Shown: positions 11,431 to 25,379, counted from the stretch's first letter. The stretch: 64,000 nucleotides of DNA from Diphasiastrum complanatum (GCA_029204225.1 CM055101.1:3186363-3250362); one strand, 5' to 3'. Notes: generated by a model not told the origin, from the letters alone. Translations and numbers: made by a program.

Positions 11431-13448
11431 CTTGCGACATGCCAAAAACAAGGCAAGGGCAAGGGCAAGAAGAGGTCTAAACAACAATTTGCCAAGTCTC
11501 CGAAGAATGAGGGATCTTCCAGTAAGACCAAGAAAAAAGACAAGTGCTTCCATTGTGGTAAAAGGGCCATTGGAAGAGCGAATGTCGCAAATTCCTAGTG
11601 GAACAAGGCAAGGGGAAACCAAAGCAAGCAGGTAACCTTGTCGATGAGGGTGAGATTGAAGACTCTAGCATCTTCATATCTGCATTGTCATCTAATCAAG
11701 ATGATCAAGCGTGGTATATTCACTCGGGAGACACAAGACACATGACAGGTAACAAGAGTTGGTTTAGTAACTTGAAAGTGTTGGATAATGGAACGTTTGT
11801 TTCACAAGCAAGTGGTGAGGTGTGCAAGATCAAGGGGATAGGCACTGTTTCAATCCAACTACCTGATAGCAAAAGCAGAATGATCAGGAAGGTAGTTTAC
11901 ATACCAGGTTTGAAGAAAAATCTACTTTTTGTTGGAGTCATTACTGATCAAAAGTTGAAAGTAGAATTCGACCATGATCATTGCTTTGTGAAGGATGTGA
12001 ACCAAAAGATCAAAGTTATTGCGGATGGAGTAAGGTAGCCCAATACAAAATTGAATGCTACAATCAAGGGGCAACATGGACTCGTATCGTCCATTCCATA
12101 CAAACTGAGTTGTGGCATAAGAGGCTTGGTCACTTGAACTTGGGAAGCCTCAGTTTGATGAGGAAATTGGAGATGGTAACAGGATTTCCTACTATAGAAG
12201 ACCACTTAAAATTGATGTGTGAATCATGTGTATATGGGAAGCAGCATCATGAGAAGTTCAATAAAGGTGGTGTTGTCATAGCAAAAAACATCCTGGATTT
12301 AATCCACACATATTTATGTGGGCCTATGAGGACCATGTCCTTAGGTAAAGCCTTCTATTTCATGACCTTTATTGATGATATGTCATGCAAGACGTGGATC
12401 TACTTCTTGAAGAAGAAATTAGATGCATTTGACAATTTCAAGAGCTTCAAAGCATTGGTCGAAAATCAGACAGGTAGGAAGATCAGAGTCCTAAGATCAG
12501 ATAGTGGAGGTGAGTACAAGTCTAATGACTTCAATGATCTTTGTGATCAATGTGGGATTAAAAGACAATTTAGGCAAGCTCATACTCCTGCTCTCAATGG
12601 TGTAGCTAAGCGCAAGAATCATACGATTGTGGAAAGTGCCAGATCTATGCTAGCTGAGATGAAACTACCAAAAGATTTTTGGTCAGAAGCATGCAGTATA
12701 GCAGTCTCTTCAAAATAGAAGTCCTACCATTGCCATACCAAAGATAACACCTAAGGAAGCATTCACGAAGAAGAAGCCAAAGGTGAACCACTTGCAAATC
12801 TTTGGATGTAAGACCTTTGTACACATTCCTAAGGAAGAGAGACGTAAACTTGATGTGAAAGCTATCAAGTGTATATTCCTAGGATATGATGAACGTGTGA
12901 AGGGCTACAGATGTTTTGATCCAGTGGAAAACAAAATCCATATAAGCTGTGATGTTATCTTTGATGAATCCAAGATGTATGAAGACGAGGATGTTGAGAA
13001 GATAGATACATCCAGTGGGAAAAATGGTATAGTGAGGATACCTCCTAATGATGATCCATTCATTGACCTTCCAAGTGATAAACATGAGGATACATTTTAA
13101 GATACTACTACTCAACCTCAAGAGACAGGTTGGAGAGGTAGAGACAAATCTTTTGGTGCAAGAAGGATTGAAGTTGCAGGTGACAAACGCAAGGAAAAGG
13201 ATGTACCGTGGGATACATTTTCACCAGGAAGCCGATCACCTGACAGGAAGCTCCCTAAGCGGTTTGAGAGATTGTTGGAGAGCTGCGACATGGATGACTT
13301 TCTAGGATCATCTAGCTAGGGAGAGCTACGAAGATCAACAAGAGAGAAGACACAACCTGAAAGGTATGAAGCAAATTATGCTCTCTTATCTAGCATTATT
13401 CAAAGCAAAGAACCTTCGACTTATGGTGAATCGAAGGATGATGACATT
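11431..13448 (+). pseudogene. Copia protease and integrase region
   Basis: Nucleocapsid remnant, protease and integrase of the same element. The protease motif near 11710-11745 reads YIHSGDTRHMTGN, so the catalytic Asp of D-S-G has become His. After a frameshift near 12038 come the GAG-pre-integrase block LWHKRLGHLNLGSL with CESCVYGK (HHCC) and the core. In the core the first Asp is Tyr (LIHTYLCGP), the second survives (LRSDSGGEY), and the catalytic Glu is Lys (NGVAKRKN). Another break at 12718 separates the C-terminal part (HLQIFGCKTFVHIPKEERRK, 12783-13100). Three of the four catalytic residues examined are changed, so it is inactive. Confidence 0.85.
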
Positions 13449-14942
13449 TTGGTCAAGGCCATGGGAGAGGAAATGGAGTCAATTGCTAAGCATAGCACAT
13501 GGGACTTAGTAGAACCACCAGTTGGCAAGAAACCCATTGGTTGCAAATGGGTATACAGGACTAAGTACCATGTAGATGGACATATAGCAAAGCACAAGGC
13601 AAGATTGGTGATCAAAGGGTATGCACAAAGTAAAGGCATCGACTATGAGGAGACCTTTGCCCCAGTATGTAAGTGGAATACTCTACGTCTACTTGTTGCT
13701 TTAGCTTCACATTTTGGTTGGCCTTTGCATCAGATGGATGTGAAATCTGTTTTTCTAAATGGTGAGTTAGAAGAAGAGATATTCATGGATCAACATGAAG
13801 GCTTTGTAGCGAAGGGATAGGAAAATAAAGTATGTCGCTTGAAGAAAGCGCTTTATGGTCTTAAACAGGCACCACGTGCGTGGTATAGCAGGATTGATGC
13901 CTACTTTCATTCAAAGGGGATGGTGAGAACACATTATGATCCAAATCTGTATGTCTTATGTTTTGATGGTATGGTTGCTTTGATTGCTCTTTATGTTGAT
14001 GACTTGATTATTACGGGAAATAATCAAGAGATGATAGATATGATCAAGAAAGACCTCATGGAACAATTCAAGATGACAGATCTCAGTCTGATGCATTATT
14101 GCCTTGGAGTAGAGGTGTGGCAAAAAGGACACGAAGTGGGTTTAACACAGGTAAAGTATGTCAAAGAGTTGATGCACAGGTTTAGGTTGCAGGACTACAG
14201 ACCAGTGAATACTCCTATTGAACCAGGTAAAAAGCTTTCTAAGCTTGATGAGTCACAGTCATTTGATGCTACATTACATAGGCAGTTAGTAGGGAGGTTG
14301 ATTTACCTTACCACGACTAGACCAGATATATGCTATGTTGTTGGCATTGTAAGTCAGTTTATGGCAGCACCTATGGAAACGCATTGGAAGGCAGCTAAAC
14401 GCATTTTGAGTTATGTGAAAGGCACTTCAGATTATGGCTTGATTTATAGGAAGCATGATGGTTTACCTGAGTTGTGTGGGTATGTGGATGCGGATTGGAG
14501 AGGTGACTATGACGATCGTAGATCCACCACAGGGTATGTATTCCAGTTTTGTGGTAGTTGTTTTTCCTGGTCTAGTAAGAAGCAAAGTACAATTGCTCTA
14601 TCCACCACAGAAGCAGAGTATAAGGCAATGTGTAGTGCAACATATGAAGCTATATGGTTGAGACAAATCTTGGAAGAAGTTGGCATAAAGCAGAAAAATC
14701 CCACGACATTACAGAGCGACAGTCAGAGTGGCATTCAGCTAGCAAAGAATCTAGTGTTCCATGCGAGAACCAAACACATTGAGATTCAGTATCACTTTAT
14801 ATACGAGAGGCTGTTGAGTCGTGAAATTCATGTTGTTCATTGTAGCACAGAAGAACAACTAGCTAATATTTTCACTAAGCCACTTGTTGGAGAAAATTTT
14901 GATAAGTTTAGATCAAAGCTTTCTGTACTTAAAGTTTGTTGA
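13449..14942 (+). pseudogene. Copia reverse transcriptase and RNase H
   Basis: C-terminal half of the same copia polyprotein. RT starts at MVKAMGEEMESIAKHSTWDL and continues through GCKWVYRTKYHVDG, ETFAPVCKWNTLR and HQMDVKSVFLNGELEEEIFM. A single TAG at 13818 (end of HEGFVAKG) interrupts it. The second frame then runs 13839-14942 without a break: ALYGLKQAPRAWYSRI, the active-site box YVDDLIITGN, and RNase H (DADWRGDYDDRRSTTGY, STTEAEYKA, HARTKHIEIQYHFI). RT and RNase H catalytic boxes look normal. This is the best-preserved copia RT in the window, but its integrase is dead. Confidence 0.9.
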
Positions 14943-15300
14943 CTTTGAAGCTATGTATATGACTATATAGAAAGTAGACTCTACTTTAAGAGAGAGAGTT
15001 AGAATTAAAGTAGAATCACTATGTTACTGTACTGTGGGTCCTATCAGTTGATAAGGATCAGTTGGCCTCGCCACGAGGCAAGTCGACGGGACACGCGTCC
15101 CACCAATGGCAACCTGGGTCATGCATGGGTTGCCTGAGTGAACAACTATATGTACAGTGTAGTTTCATTTTGAGAAATACAGTTGCTATGTGAGCTTGTT
15201 GTGGAGAGTGTTTTCTCTCTGTGTTAGTGTGTAGCATGATCTATGTTTATGTTCGAAGCAAATTCTAAGTCGATTAACCAAGTAAAGGCATAAGATGAGC
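14943..15300 (+). repeat. Probable 3' LTR remnant of the plus-strand copia element
   Basis: Directly follows the RNase H stop. A purine run AAGAGAGAGAG at about 14988 could be the polypurine tract, followed by TTAGAATTAAAG without a clear TG. No matching 5' copy exists in the window, so the edges are guesses. It holds an AACTATATGTAC TATA-like site near 15148. Confidence 0.4.
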
Positions 15301-15883
15301 CTCTGATAGACAAAGGCAGACGTGCAAAGTTGAACCAGGTGCGCTCTAAATCAGGTGAACCAAGCAGCTCCGAATCGGATATGCAGGCGTGCTCCGAATC
15401 AGGTATGCAGATAGCTCTAAAACAGGTGAACGCATGCAGCTCCAAATCCGGTGAACGAAGGTAGCTCAAAGGTGCGCAGGCAGCTCCAAATCAGTTGTAG
15501 CTCAAAGGTGTGCGAGGGAGGTGAAAACGAAATGGTGAAAACAAGATGGTGTTGTTCGATACCTTGGATGTGCCTCTTGCTTCACCAAATGGCCTCCATA
15601 AACCCTCTATTAACTCCAAACCCTTCTAGGAGCCCGCTTGGCTCAATGAGTAATCTTTTGTTCAAAAATTCTCAATGAGTCTTTCACAAAACCCTAGGAG
15701 CCGTCTTTGCTTAAAGACCCTCAATGAGCAAAAAAACCCTCTATGAGCCCTTGTAGACAAGCAAAGAAAAAGAAAACAACATGCAAAAAACAGGAAGCAA
15801 GAAATGATTTGAAAAGGTAAGGAAGAGTAGCTAAAAAAGCAGAGAAAGCGAAAAAAAAAGAAAAAAGAGTGACAACGGCGCCA
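15301..15883 (-). other. Leader of a minus-strand gypsy element with minisatellite and primer-binding site
   Basis: 15342-15505 is a degenerate tandem repeat of about 17-25 bp (GCTCCGAATCAGGTGAACG-like, about eight units). Then come CTCAATGAG-rich repeats (15645-15740) and an A-rich tract. At 15871-15883 the minus strand reads TGGCGCCGTTGTC, the tRNA-Asp type primer site typical of plant Athila/Tat gypsy elements. No gag or pol of this element is seen, because copia sequence lies to the left. Confidence 0.6.
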
Positions 15884-15884
15884 T

Positions 15885-16622
15885 TGTTGGGTCTTCAGCA
15901 TCCACTTTGGCTATGGCTCCAACTAGATCGAGTTATGGCTTCTCCCAACTAACCCTCACTAAGGCTATCTCCAACTAGCATGGGTATGGATGCAAGAAAG
16001 ACAGTACAAGCATAGGATGAGTATTCTAAGGGTAAGATATGCTCTTCTCTCGTTTCTCTACTAAGGAACTGACTCAAATGACAACTTAATCTAACTCAAA
16101 TGACGGCTTAACCTAAAACCCAATTTCACAAAGGCTTAACCTACTTGTGAAAGGTCCAACGATAAAATAAAACTAATTAACTTGGTTCATAGGGAGAAAT
16201 TATAATACACAATGTGACAATTATAAAATCGTCACAGAGGATAACTCTCAATGGAAGAAGATAAAGCTCTATTATGCAAATGAGATTCTTCTGAAAAAAA
16301 AGGACTCTTCCACTCCTATATATACTTGGAGTGGTGGTCACTTACAAAAAGGCACTATGGGACAAATAGACCACATAGGCTTAACTTAATTAAATTGGTG
16401 TCGTGGGACAAACCCCCAATGGACCATAAACAGCTGAACTAACTTAAGTTGAACTTATATAGACTAGTTTAAGTTCCAATGTTCTAGACTTAGGCCTAGA
16501 ACTAAATAACTTTAAGTCGTTACAACATGGCGTAAAGGCCTAAACTTGACTAATCCAGTTCTTGGCTTAAGTCTGTATCATTTTCAAGATGGCTCGAATG
16601 TTCTTTGGAATATCAACCTACA
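15885..16622 (-). repeat. Gypsy LTR, minus orientation
   Basis: Begins two bases beyond the primer site (minus-strand end ...GACCCAACA) and probably ends where plus reads CAACCTACA (minus start TGTAGG), giving near-matching TGTAGG/CCAACA ends and about 740 bp. A TATA box is present on the minus strand at 16311-16333 (AGTATATATAGGAGTG). It sits against the copia gag to the right and seems to have inserted into it. Confidence 0.6.
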
Positions 16623-17626
16623 CTCCTATTCCTGGATCGGGTGACTGGTAGAAGCAGTATTTGCTTGTTGTTAGAACTGTTGCTTCCTTTCGTTGTTGTA
16701 TTGCAACATTCTAAAATCCTTGATAAGGTGACCAGTCCTCTTACAGTACTTATAGAATAGATTTTGTCTTGGCTAAAATGATGAAAACTCTGAAGGTGAT
16801 GCTTCATTTGGTACAGATTGCTGCATGTTGCTCTTCCTGTCAAGATAATCTAACTGTGTAGATCTCTTGGATCTGAACTTCTGATTTCTTTTGGAATATA
16901 GAGCTTGAGGATCTGATCATGAGCATGAGGAGGATGTTGATCCTCTGATCTCCTCTTGTACAAGCAGCGATATTACTCTTGATAGAGTGAGGTGCTCCTG
17001 GGTAGAAATTGCCATTTCGTAAGCTTCAGGTAGACTCGATAATAGAGTCATGAGTACATCAAAATCTTCTATGACTGAGCTAGTTGCAATCATTTGCTCC
17101 GTAAGATTTTTGAACATGTTGAGATGACTCGAAACACTTTCTGTGTCAGACATCCTCAAGGTGAAGAATTTCTTCCTCAAGTGTAACTTAGAAGTAACAT
17201 CCCTGACATCATAGAGAGTTACTTAGATGTCTCATGCATTCTTAGTAGTCTGATCAGCATGTATGTGACTGATCTGAGTATTCTTAATGTTGAGGATGAT
17301 CATGGCAAATTCTTTGCCATCTCTTAGTCTCCACTTGGTGATGCTGGCTGCATCACCTTCTGGTTTGAGCTCTGTGCCATCAACGATGTCCCACAGTTCT
17401 TTGGCTAGTAGTATAACCTTCATCTTGAATCTCTAGAGATGGTAGTTATCTCCATCGAGTTTGTCAATGGAAGATGAACTAGATGATGGATCCATTCTGG
17501 ATGAACGAAATCGTTGGTAGAAACAACAATTGTCGGAATATTGTTGGCTGCGCATTTGCTAGAGAGACATCTTGGTAGAAACAAGACTGATAATCCGCAG
17601 TAGAAATGCATATTACTAGAATGCCC
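16613..17626 (-). pseudogene. Copia gag, minus strand
   Basis: Gag of a copia element whose LTR lies at 17639-18516. Read 5' to 3': the opening (DKLDGDNYHL near 17460), MKVILLAKELWDIVDGTELK, ITKWRLRDGKEFAMIILNIK, then after a stop LRKKFFTLRMSDTESVSSHL and VLMTLLSSLPEAYEMAIS, and finally a decayed zinc knuckle YKYCKRTGHLIKDF at about 16700. The left end is cut by the gypsy LTR. It is the same family as 44957-46270, where the knuckle is CRYYKRTGHKIKDC. Confidence 0.8.
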
Positions 17627-17638
17627 GCTCTGATACCA
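17627..17638 (-). promoter_or_regulatory. tRNA-Met primer-binding site
   Basis: Minus strand TGGTATCAGAGC, an exact match to the usual copia primer site, immediately inside the LTR end ACGTTTTAAGGCA. It defines orientation and LTR edge. Confidence 0.9.
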
Positions 17639-18516
17639 TGCCTTAAAACGTGAGGATGGCCAGCAGCAGAAGCTTGAGCGTAGGCATGTAGGAACGAAAA
17701 CACAACAGTTAGCAGCAGAAAATACTCAAGATGAATTATTCATACAAAATTGTGCAAATCAACAATACAGTAGTGAGACAAAAATTGCACTCTGATTAAT
17801 ATCAATAGTGAATACAATGGCTTGAAGTAATAACTTCAGCTTGTTGAGCGTGATAACGATGGCTATGAAAGAACTCTGATTATAATGTTAAAACAACACT
17901 TAAATTGTTTGATTGTGTCTTCAAAAAATATCTTACAAGCATTGAATGCTATTTACGCCAGTCTTTGTATATGTACAAAGTGCGTAACCGCCCTTGGGAT
18001 ATTTAGCGGTCCAGCTGTTTTTAGGGTTGATGGTAAGTTGGCGACATTGGTCTGCCACTATTGGAAAAATCCGAAAAATGTGAAGGTGCCCTTGAACAGA
18101 GAAAGCATGTAAATCTCAAAGGTGCTTTTAAAGTGAAGGCAGAGAAAAATGTGATAGGGCTTTTAAATTTGGTCATAGTGTCACATTCTTCCCGAAGATG
18201 CAAAAATGCGAAAAAAAACTCGACTGTCGCTTTTTCCCGACAGTGCTGCCTTTTCTCGACAGGGCATAAAAGACGAAGGTGCCTTAAAATGATTAAGGCA
18301 CAAAATCCCTAAGGTGCGAAAAAAGGAAAAAAACCCGACAGTGTTGCTTTTTCCTGACAGTGCGAAAAAGGCGACAGTGCCTTAAAACAAAAATGTTTAA
18401 AGAAAAAACAAAGCTTGGAAATATGGGAAGGTCCGAAATATGTTCTTGACCTTCGGCTGTTTTCAGGATGCACATTACTTGAACGATTTGTTAAGGCTAA
18501 GCATAAGAAATCTAAA
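17639..18516 (-). repeat. Copia LTR (family with GCGACA/AAGGCACC repeats)
   Basis: About 880 bp. The minus-strand end is CCTCACGTTTTAAGGCA and the minus start is near TTAGATTTCTTATGC, matching the LTR at 43944-44956 (TGTTAGATTTCTCATGCC ... CGTTTTACGACA) except that the first two bases are lost. The U3 half (18060-18400) is full of words such as CGACAGTG, GCGAAAAAGG and GAAGGTGCCTTAAAA, a repeat module also present in other LTRs here. Confidence 0.8.
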
Positions 18517-19160
18517 AAAAGGTGGTACTTTTACCCAGCCCCGAGCTAATAAAAGAGTATCTCACAGCTCTAGCGGCAATAAGGGCGGATCCAGCTTATC
18601 ACCTAATGCCTAGATGAAGATCCTGGATGGCACTGAAGACTCCCAGCATCGGAGCCTACAACTGGCCGATAATAAAGTCTGAACAGGATTGGAAACAACG
18701 GTTGACTTCAACAGGGCCCTCAACCTGTTCATGACCGACACAGCTAATTCTCCAAATCCAATCGCTCTGAAAGCCTATTACAACATGGAGACTCTTCTTA
18801 CAGTCGCAAAGGTGGATACAAGGTGGGATATGTGCTTCGTCGAGTACTGTTTCAACCCTAATAAAGCCTTCAAGACGCCAACAATCAAAGATCAAATCCC
18901 CCTATACCGGACCTACCATTGCTTATCCACAACACCTTTCGTCAATATAGCAAGGTTGGAACGATGGTATACAATGGATTTCTTGGAGGAAAATATGCAC
19001 CCAGTGTTCGGCCAAATTTGCTCAGAATTCATAACACGCAATACATTGTGGACCCAATTCGTCCGCATGGTAGCACAAACCCAGTGCAAAATCCAAAATG
19101 CTGAAGATGTGAAGGGCCAACAACTTGAACAGGCTCCATGAAGCACGTCTCTATTCTCTA
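18517..19160 (+). other. Unrecognised sequence with a 150-codon open frame
   Basis: 18689-19141 encodes 150 residues (METTVDFNRALNLFMTDTAN ... CKIQNAEDVKGQQLEQAP). Codon use looks protein-like: few rare runs, and aromatic and acidic residues spread as in a folded protein (RWDMCFVEYCFNPNKAF, ARLERWYTMDFLEEN). I recognise no family. It is wedged between two LTRs, so a captured gene piece or an unknown gag-like domain is possible. No signal peptide or membrane segment is seen. Confidence 0.3.
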
Positions 19161-19821
19161 TGTGAAATTTTAGATTAAAGGACTCATTTTGATCTACAAA
19201 TAATCAATAAGAGTGATTGGTAGCTCGAGATCTTGATCTATATCAAGACTACATCCAAATCTAGCTTCTACTTGACAATTTCTACTAATCCAAGCAAGAA
19301 CAATCAAATATGATGATTCAAAGGCTTCACACATGTGAAGTATAGCCGGTGTATGGCCTGATAACAGCAAATAAGTTTACTAAGGAAATACAAAACATTC
19401 ATCCACAAAGAATTAGCTTAAGAGAGTGAAAACACCAGGATTGCTCCCAAATTAATGTTTCTCATCATTAACCTCACAATGGATCCAACATTATACAATC
19501 ATCATAATCTATCTCTAGGCTGCTTCCAGCACGTGTGGGATAGCTCATTGTACTCATCCATATCCACTTTGGATAAGATCTATCTAATTTGCCACATCAT
19601 CCATTGGTGGTTAGTGTTGACCTTCTAGATTCCTACAATCTAGGAGATTATAACTCCTACAATTTAAGAGATTTGACATTTGACTCAAATAAAATATAAG
19701 TAAAATGGATCTGAATATTACAAGTGTCATTTCATACGTGTGGACAGGTCCTCACACATGTGGATCCACATAGATGTCAAATAAATTGCTTTTACAAGGT
19801 GAAAATTGCTAAAATCTAACA
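19161..19821 (-). repeat. 3' LTR of a minus-strand copia element
   Basis: The minus-strand start TGTTAGATTTTAGC abuts a polypurine tract (minus TTAGGAGGAG, plus 19822-19833). The far end is placed at plus TGTGAAATTTTAG (minus ...AATTTCACA). A related LTR plus RNase H end lies at 38394-39310, which supports the edges. It contains ACATGTGT/ACACGTGT-type palindromic words near 19328 and 19735-19765. Confidence 0.65.
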
Positions 19822-19833
19822 CTCCTCCTAATT

Positions 19834-21415
19834 TTTACTTTGGTACATCTATCTACAACTCCTAAGGCTGATCTTAACTTGACAAATGAAGCCTTTGGCA
19901 AGGCTTTAGTGAGTAGATCAGCAAGGCAATCTGAAGGCTATACATGTTGTAGCTTGATCTCCTTTGCTTGAACCTTTTCCCTCACAAAGTGGTGAGCAAT
20001 CTCTATGTGCTTGCTCCTTGCATGGAATGTGGGATTGGTTGCTAATGTTGGGCTTGATTGGTTCAACACAATATATGATTGGCTACTCCTCGGCCTCCAT
20101 GACTTTTAGCTCCACCAAAAGCCTCTTTAACCACAAGACCTCCTTGGCTGTTGAAGTTAAGGCCTTGTATCCCGACTCAGTTGAAGATAGAGATATTGTG
20201 TCTTGATTTTTGGAAAACCAAGACACTATGTCATCACAATGGAAGGTAGGAAAAGCACTTGTGGACCTCCTATCCACTTATCACCTGCAAAATCAACATC
20301 CGAATATGCCCTCAAAGCAAGGTTAGATCCATGACACAAACTGCCAAAGTTCTTGGTGGCCGAGATGTACCTCAACACACTAATGACAAACCAATGGATA
20401 TTGCATAGATTGGCTAAGCTTACCTACACTGTAGCTTAGATCAGTTCTAGCTATAGTAAGATAGATCAGGTCTATATAATGTGATGTCCTCAAAGGATGC
20501 TTCATTATCCCCATTAGAGACTTTCACATTTTGCTCCATAGGAGCATCTACTCCTTTACAATCTTTCATTTCAAGCCTTTCTAAGATAGAAAAAGCATAT
20601 TTGGATTGACAAATAAAACTCAAATCTTTGCCTCTTGATACTTCTATTCCTAGTATGAAATGAAGAACACAAAGATCCACCATCTTGAACTCTTTAGACA
20701 ATGCTATTTTCACTTCTTGTATACCATCATGATCATTTCCACTAAGGATAATGTCATCTACATACAAAATAAGAATGATGACCTTACCATCAATAAATCT
20801 TAAGTAAAAAGAAGGATCATAAGCACTCACAACAAAATTTATAGAGTTTAAGAAGGCATTCAATTTAGAGTACGAAGCTCTAGGTGCTTGCTTAAGCCCA
20901 TAAAGGCTTCTTAGCAAAAAACATACTTTTTCTTCTTGATCTTCTTTGATGAAGCCCTTGGGTTGCCTCATGAAGATCTCCTCTTCCAAATAACCATTCA
21001 GAAAGGCATTAGTCACATCAAGTTGAAATAGAGGCCAATTGAAAGTAGCTACAAGAGAAATGATCAACCTTATAGAAACTAGTTTAGCAACAGGAGCAAA
21101 AGTTTCATCAAAATCTACTCCCTTGGTTTGCAAGAACCTCTTTGCCACTAGCCTTGCCTTATATTTGTTGATGATTCCATCTTGGTTGTACTTCAATCCA
21201 TAGATTCATTTGCACTCAATGAGGAAGATCCACAAGCTTCCACGTATGATTCTCCATAAGAGCATCATACTCCTTTTGCATGGCATCCCTCCATTCTTGT
21301 GACTCCATAGCATCTTTAAAGCGACTCGGCTCATCAAGCATCGATGTTAGAAAAGTATAAGATGTAAGAGAATGAAGATCTTCCCTTTTTTCACCTTTGT
21401 CAACATAGGTGAGTC
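19834..21415 (-). pseudogene. Copia reverse transcriptase and RNase H, minus strand
   Basis: 3' half of a copia pol. From the right: SMLDEPSRFKDAMESQEWRD and NHTWKLVDLP (RT N-terminus, 21240-21350), a stop, then an open frame 20447-21196 with RT motifs KYKARLVAKRFLQTKGVDFD, FAPVAKLVSIRL, QLDVTNAFLNGYLEEEIFM, SLYGLKQAPRASYSKL and the active site LYVDDIILSGND. After a break come RNase H pieces (STSAFPTFHCDDIVSWFSKN, LSSTESGYKAL). Integrase and gag are absent: the element stops at about 21415 against unrelated sequence. The RT active site is intact but the frame is broken, so it is inactive. Confidence 0.85.
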
Positions 21416-23420
<2,005 letters not shown>

Positions 23421-24093
23421 AGTGTATGAGACCAAAGTCCAATTTCTGAAGAGCTTGAGTATGCAGGAACTATTCAAGATATATATGAGTTATGTTTCAA
23501 TGAAAATGATAAATATTTTTTTGTTTAATGTGAAATATTTCAAAATCAATTATCAAGGGTCAAATGCAACCGTGAAAAAAGATCGTAGTTTTTTGCTATG
23601 GATTCAACCAAGACATTAAGCAGAGATTTTTCAAACACATTGGTATTGCCTCGTCATTGTGAACAGGTGTGTTACATGAGTTTTACATTCATTTTTTCTC
23701 AATCATAATAAATATATTAAATATTACACTATTTCATTACAACTAACTATTTTGGACCTTAGTTCTATATTGATAACAGCTTTTTTAACTTAACATTGTT
23801 AAATGTGCAGGTTTTTTTCCAACCGGATTGAATAAATAACAAATGGTGGTATGTTGTTCAAGTTAAGCCACACGCAAGACATGTATTTGAAAATGCTTAC
23901 ATTGAGAATGAAGTGGAGGACTTGAATATTGACAACACAAATATGGTTGATGAGGGCATAGAAATATCTCCAAGTTCCTTAAATATTGAAAATATTATAA
24001 ATGAATCGGATGATTTTGACACAAACGACAATATTGAGAGAGGGTCCAATTACTATAGTGATGATGAAATTCATCTAAGTGGAGATGAGTCGT
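23421..24093 (+). pseudogene. CACTA (En/Spm-like) transposon fragment, DUF4216-like region
   Basis: Pieced together over two frames: EYAGTIQDIYELCFNE, FNVKYFKINYQGSNATVKKD, then NTLVLPRHCEQ, a clean GT-AG intron (23667-23810), and after it VFFQPD-stop-INNKWWYVVQVKPHARHVFE. This matches the order of the DUF4216 region of plant CACTA element proteins (xxEIxELxY..F, LFKCxW, then QVFYxxDxxxKxWxVVxxxxPR). It ends with an acidic tail rich in Asp/Glu/Asn to the stop after SGDES. The family call is from pattern memory only. Stops and a frameshift make it a pseudogene. Confidence 0.5.
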
Positions 24094-24279
24094 AAGATGT
24101 ATTGGCTGATGAATTTGAATTCATCACAAACTATACATATGTCACAACCATTTTTGTGAGAAAATGATAGTTACATAATTGCATATTTATACATTCTTGC
24201 ATTTCTTAAGTTCATCTTGAGTTCTATCTGGCAATCACTTTGGATTCATTTTAAATCAAATGCTTTCAAGCAAATCTAT
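24094..24279. other. Spacer without recognisable features
   Basis: AT-rich, no coding pattern. Confidence 0.4.
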
Positions 24280-24485
24280 AGCTTATTAAAGATTTATCAA
24301 AAATTGATTGACCAAAGGAAAACAATTACTGAGCATACATTCTCTATTGGTAAGACATTTCGGAAATTCCTCTAGAAAAATAGGCCTAGTCTTCTGAATT
24401 GGAATATTTGTACTACTCCTAAAAAATTGGGAGGACTTGGACTTCTCGATCCTTCTACTATGAAAAATTGGCAAAATCTAGCTTG
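24280..24485 (+). pseudogene. LINE reverse transcriptase C-terminal remnant
   Basis: Frame with one stop: IYSLLKIYQKLIDQRKTI, then NRPSLLNWNICTTPKKLGGL and GLLDPSTMKNWQNLA. The W..IC.PKKLGGLGLLD block is the region just after the RT domain in plant LINEs, before the zinc-binding C-terminus. Only about 200 bp survive. Confidence 0.6.
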
Positions 24486-25223
24486 ATCTTTTGCAATATC
24501 ATGTACATAGTGAAATCTCACATCATGTGTGGAGCATGTTCCCATGTGTGGAGGGTAGCCATAATCTTTTTAGTTCATGTATGAAGAGTTTGAATAGTCA
24601 ATAGGCCTTAATCTTGAGTTTAGGGGGTACTTCGACTTTTCTACCCCACACATGTTAGTAGGTGATTAGGCCAATTTTGGTGTGTTATGTAGCTCGAGGT
24701 AGGTTATCCTTGTGGAAGTGTGGTCAAGAGGAGCTTGGATCATCTCAAGGAGGAGAAGGCAATTGGATTTACTCAATCTATGTTCCATGATGGTAAGGCT
24801 CATGGAGATGGTGCTTTGGCAAAAGCACTTGGAGAGTTATTGCCAAGGTGTTCTAATTCTCACCAATTCTTTCATCTTGTTCGTTTGGATGATCTTGGTT
24901 CATCAGGTAGAAGCAAAGATGGTGCTTTCACATGTGTATCTTTCATTGAAGACTTCAATTGGATGTATCTCTTATCAATGGTGCTTGATATATGCTTTGT
25001 CATTATTCCTTTGCATTTAAGGAGTAAGGAAAATCTCATCTCTATCAAGAGGATGATGGTGAGATCCTCCTATCTACCAACAATCCAAGTGCATTATGGA
25101 GAAAGACCAAGGCTTGAGGAATCGTCATCCCAACTCATGGTGTCAAGGAGATTTTCAAGAGGCAAGGCCGAGTCTATGTGGCTCACAACTCATATGAAAA
25201 AAACATGTGCAAGATACTTTGAG
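24486..25223 (+). other. Unrecognised sequence with an open frame
   Basis: 24720-25250 can encode 176 residues (MVKRSLDHLKEEKAIGFTQS ... FEHGLLYGDT). I see no known domain. Composition in two alternative frames is equally plausible, so it may simply be non-coding. It may belong to the decayed copia element that starts downstream. Confidence 0.25.
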
Positions 25224-25379
25224 CATGGACTTCTTTATGGCGATACTTAGTATTAAATTCATCGAAGTAACTTCAGATGAACAGGGACAAAACACAATGA
25301 CCATGGACTTCTTTATGACGATGCTTAGTACTAAATTCATCGAAGTAACTTCAGATGAAGAGGGACAAAACACAATTTT
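25224..25379 (+). repeat. Two-copy 78-bp tandem repeat
   Basis: Units 25224-25301 and 25302-25379 differ at only a few bases. Each reads M-D-F-F-M followed by TKFIEVTSDE(Q/E)GQNT in one frame, so the repeat keeps a reading frame (78 = 3 x 26). Confidence 0.85.
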
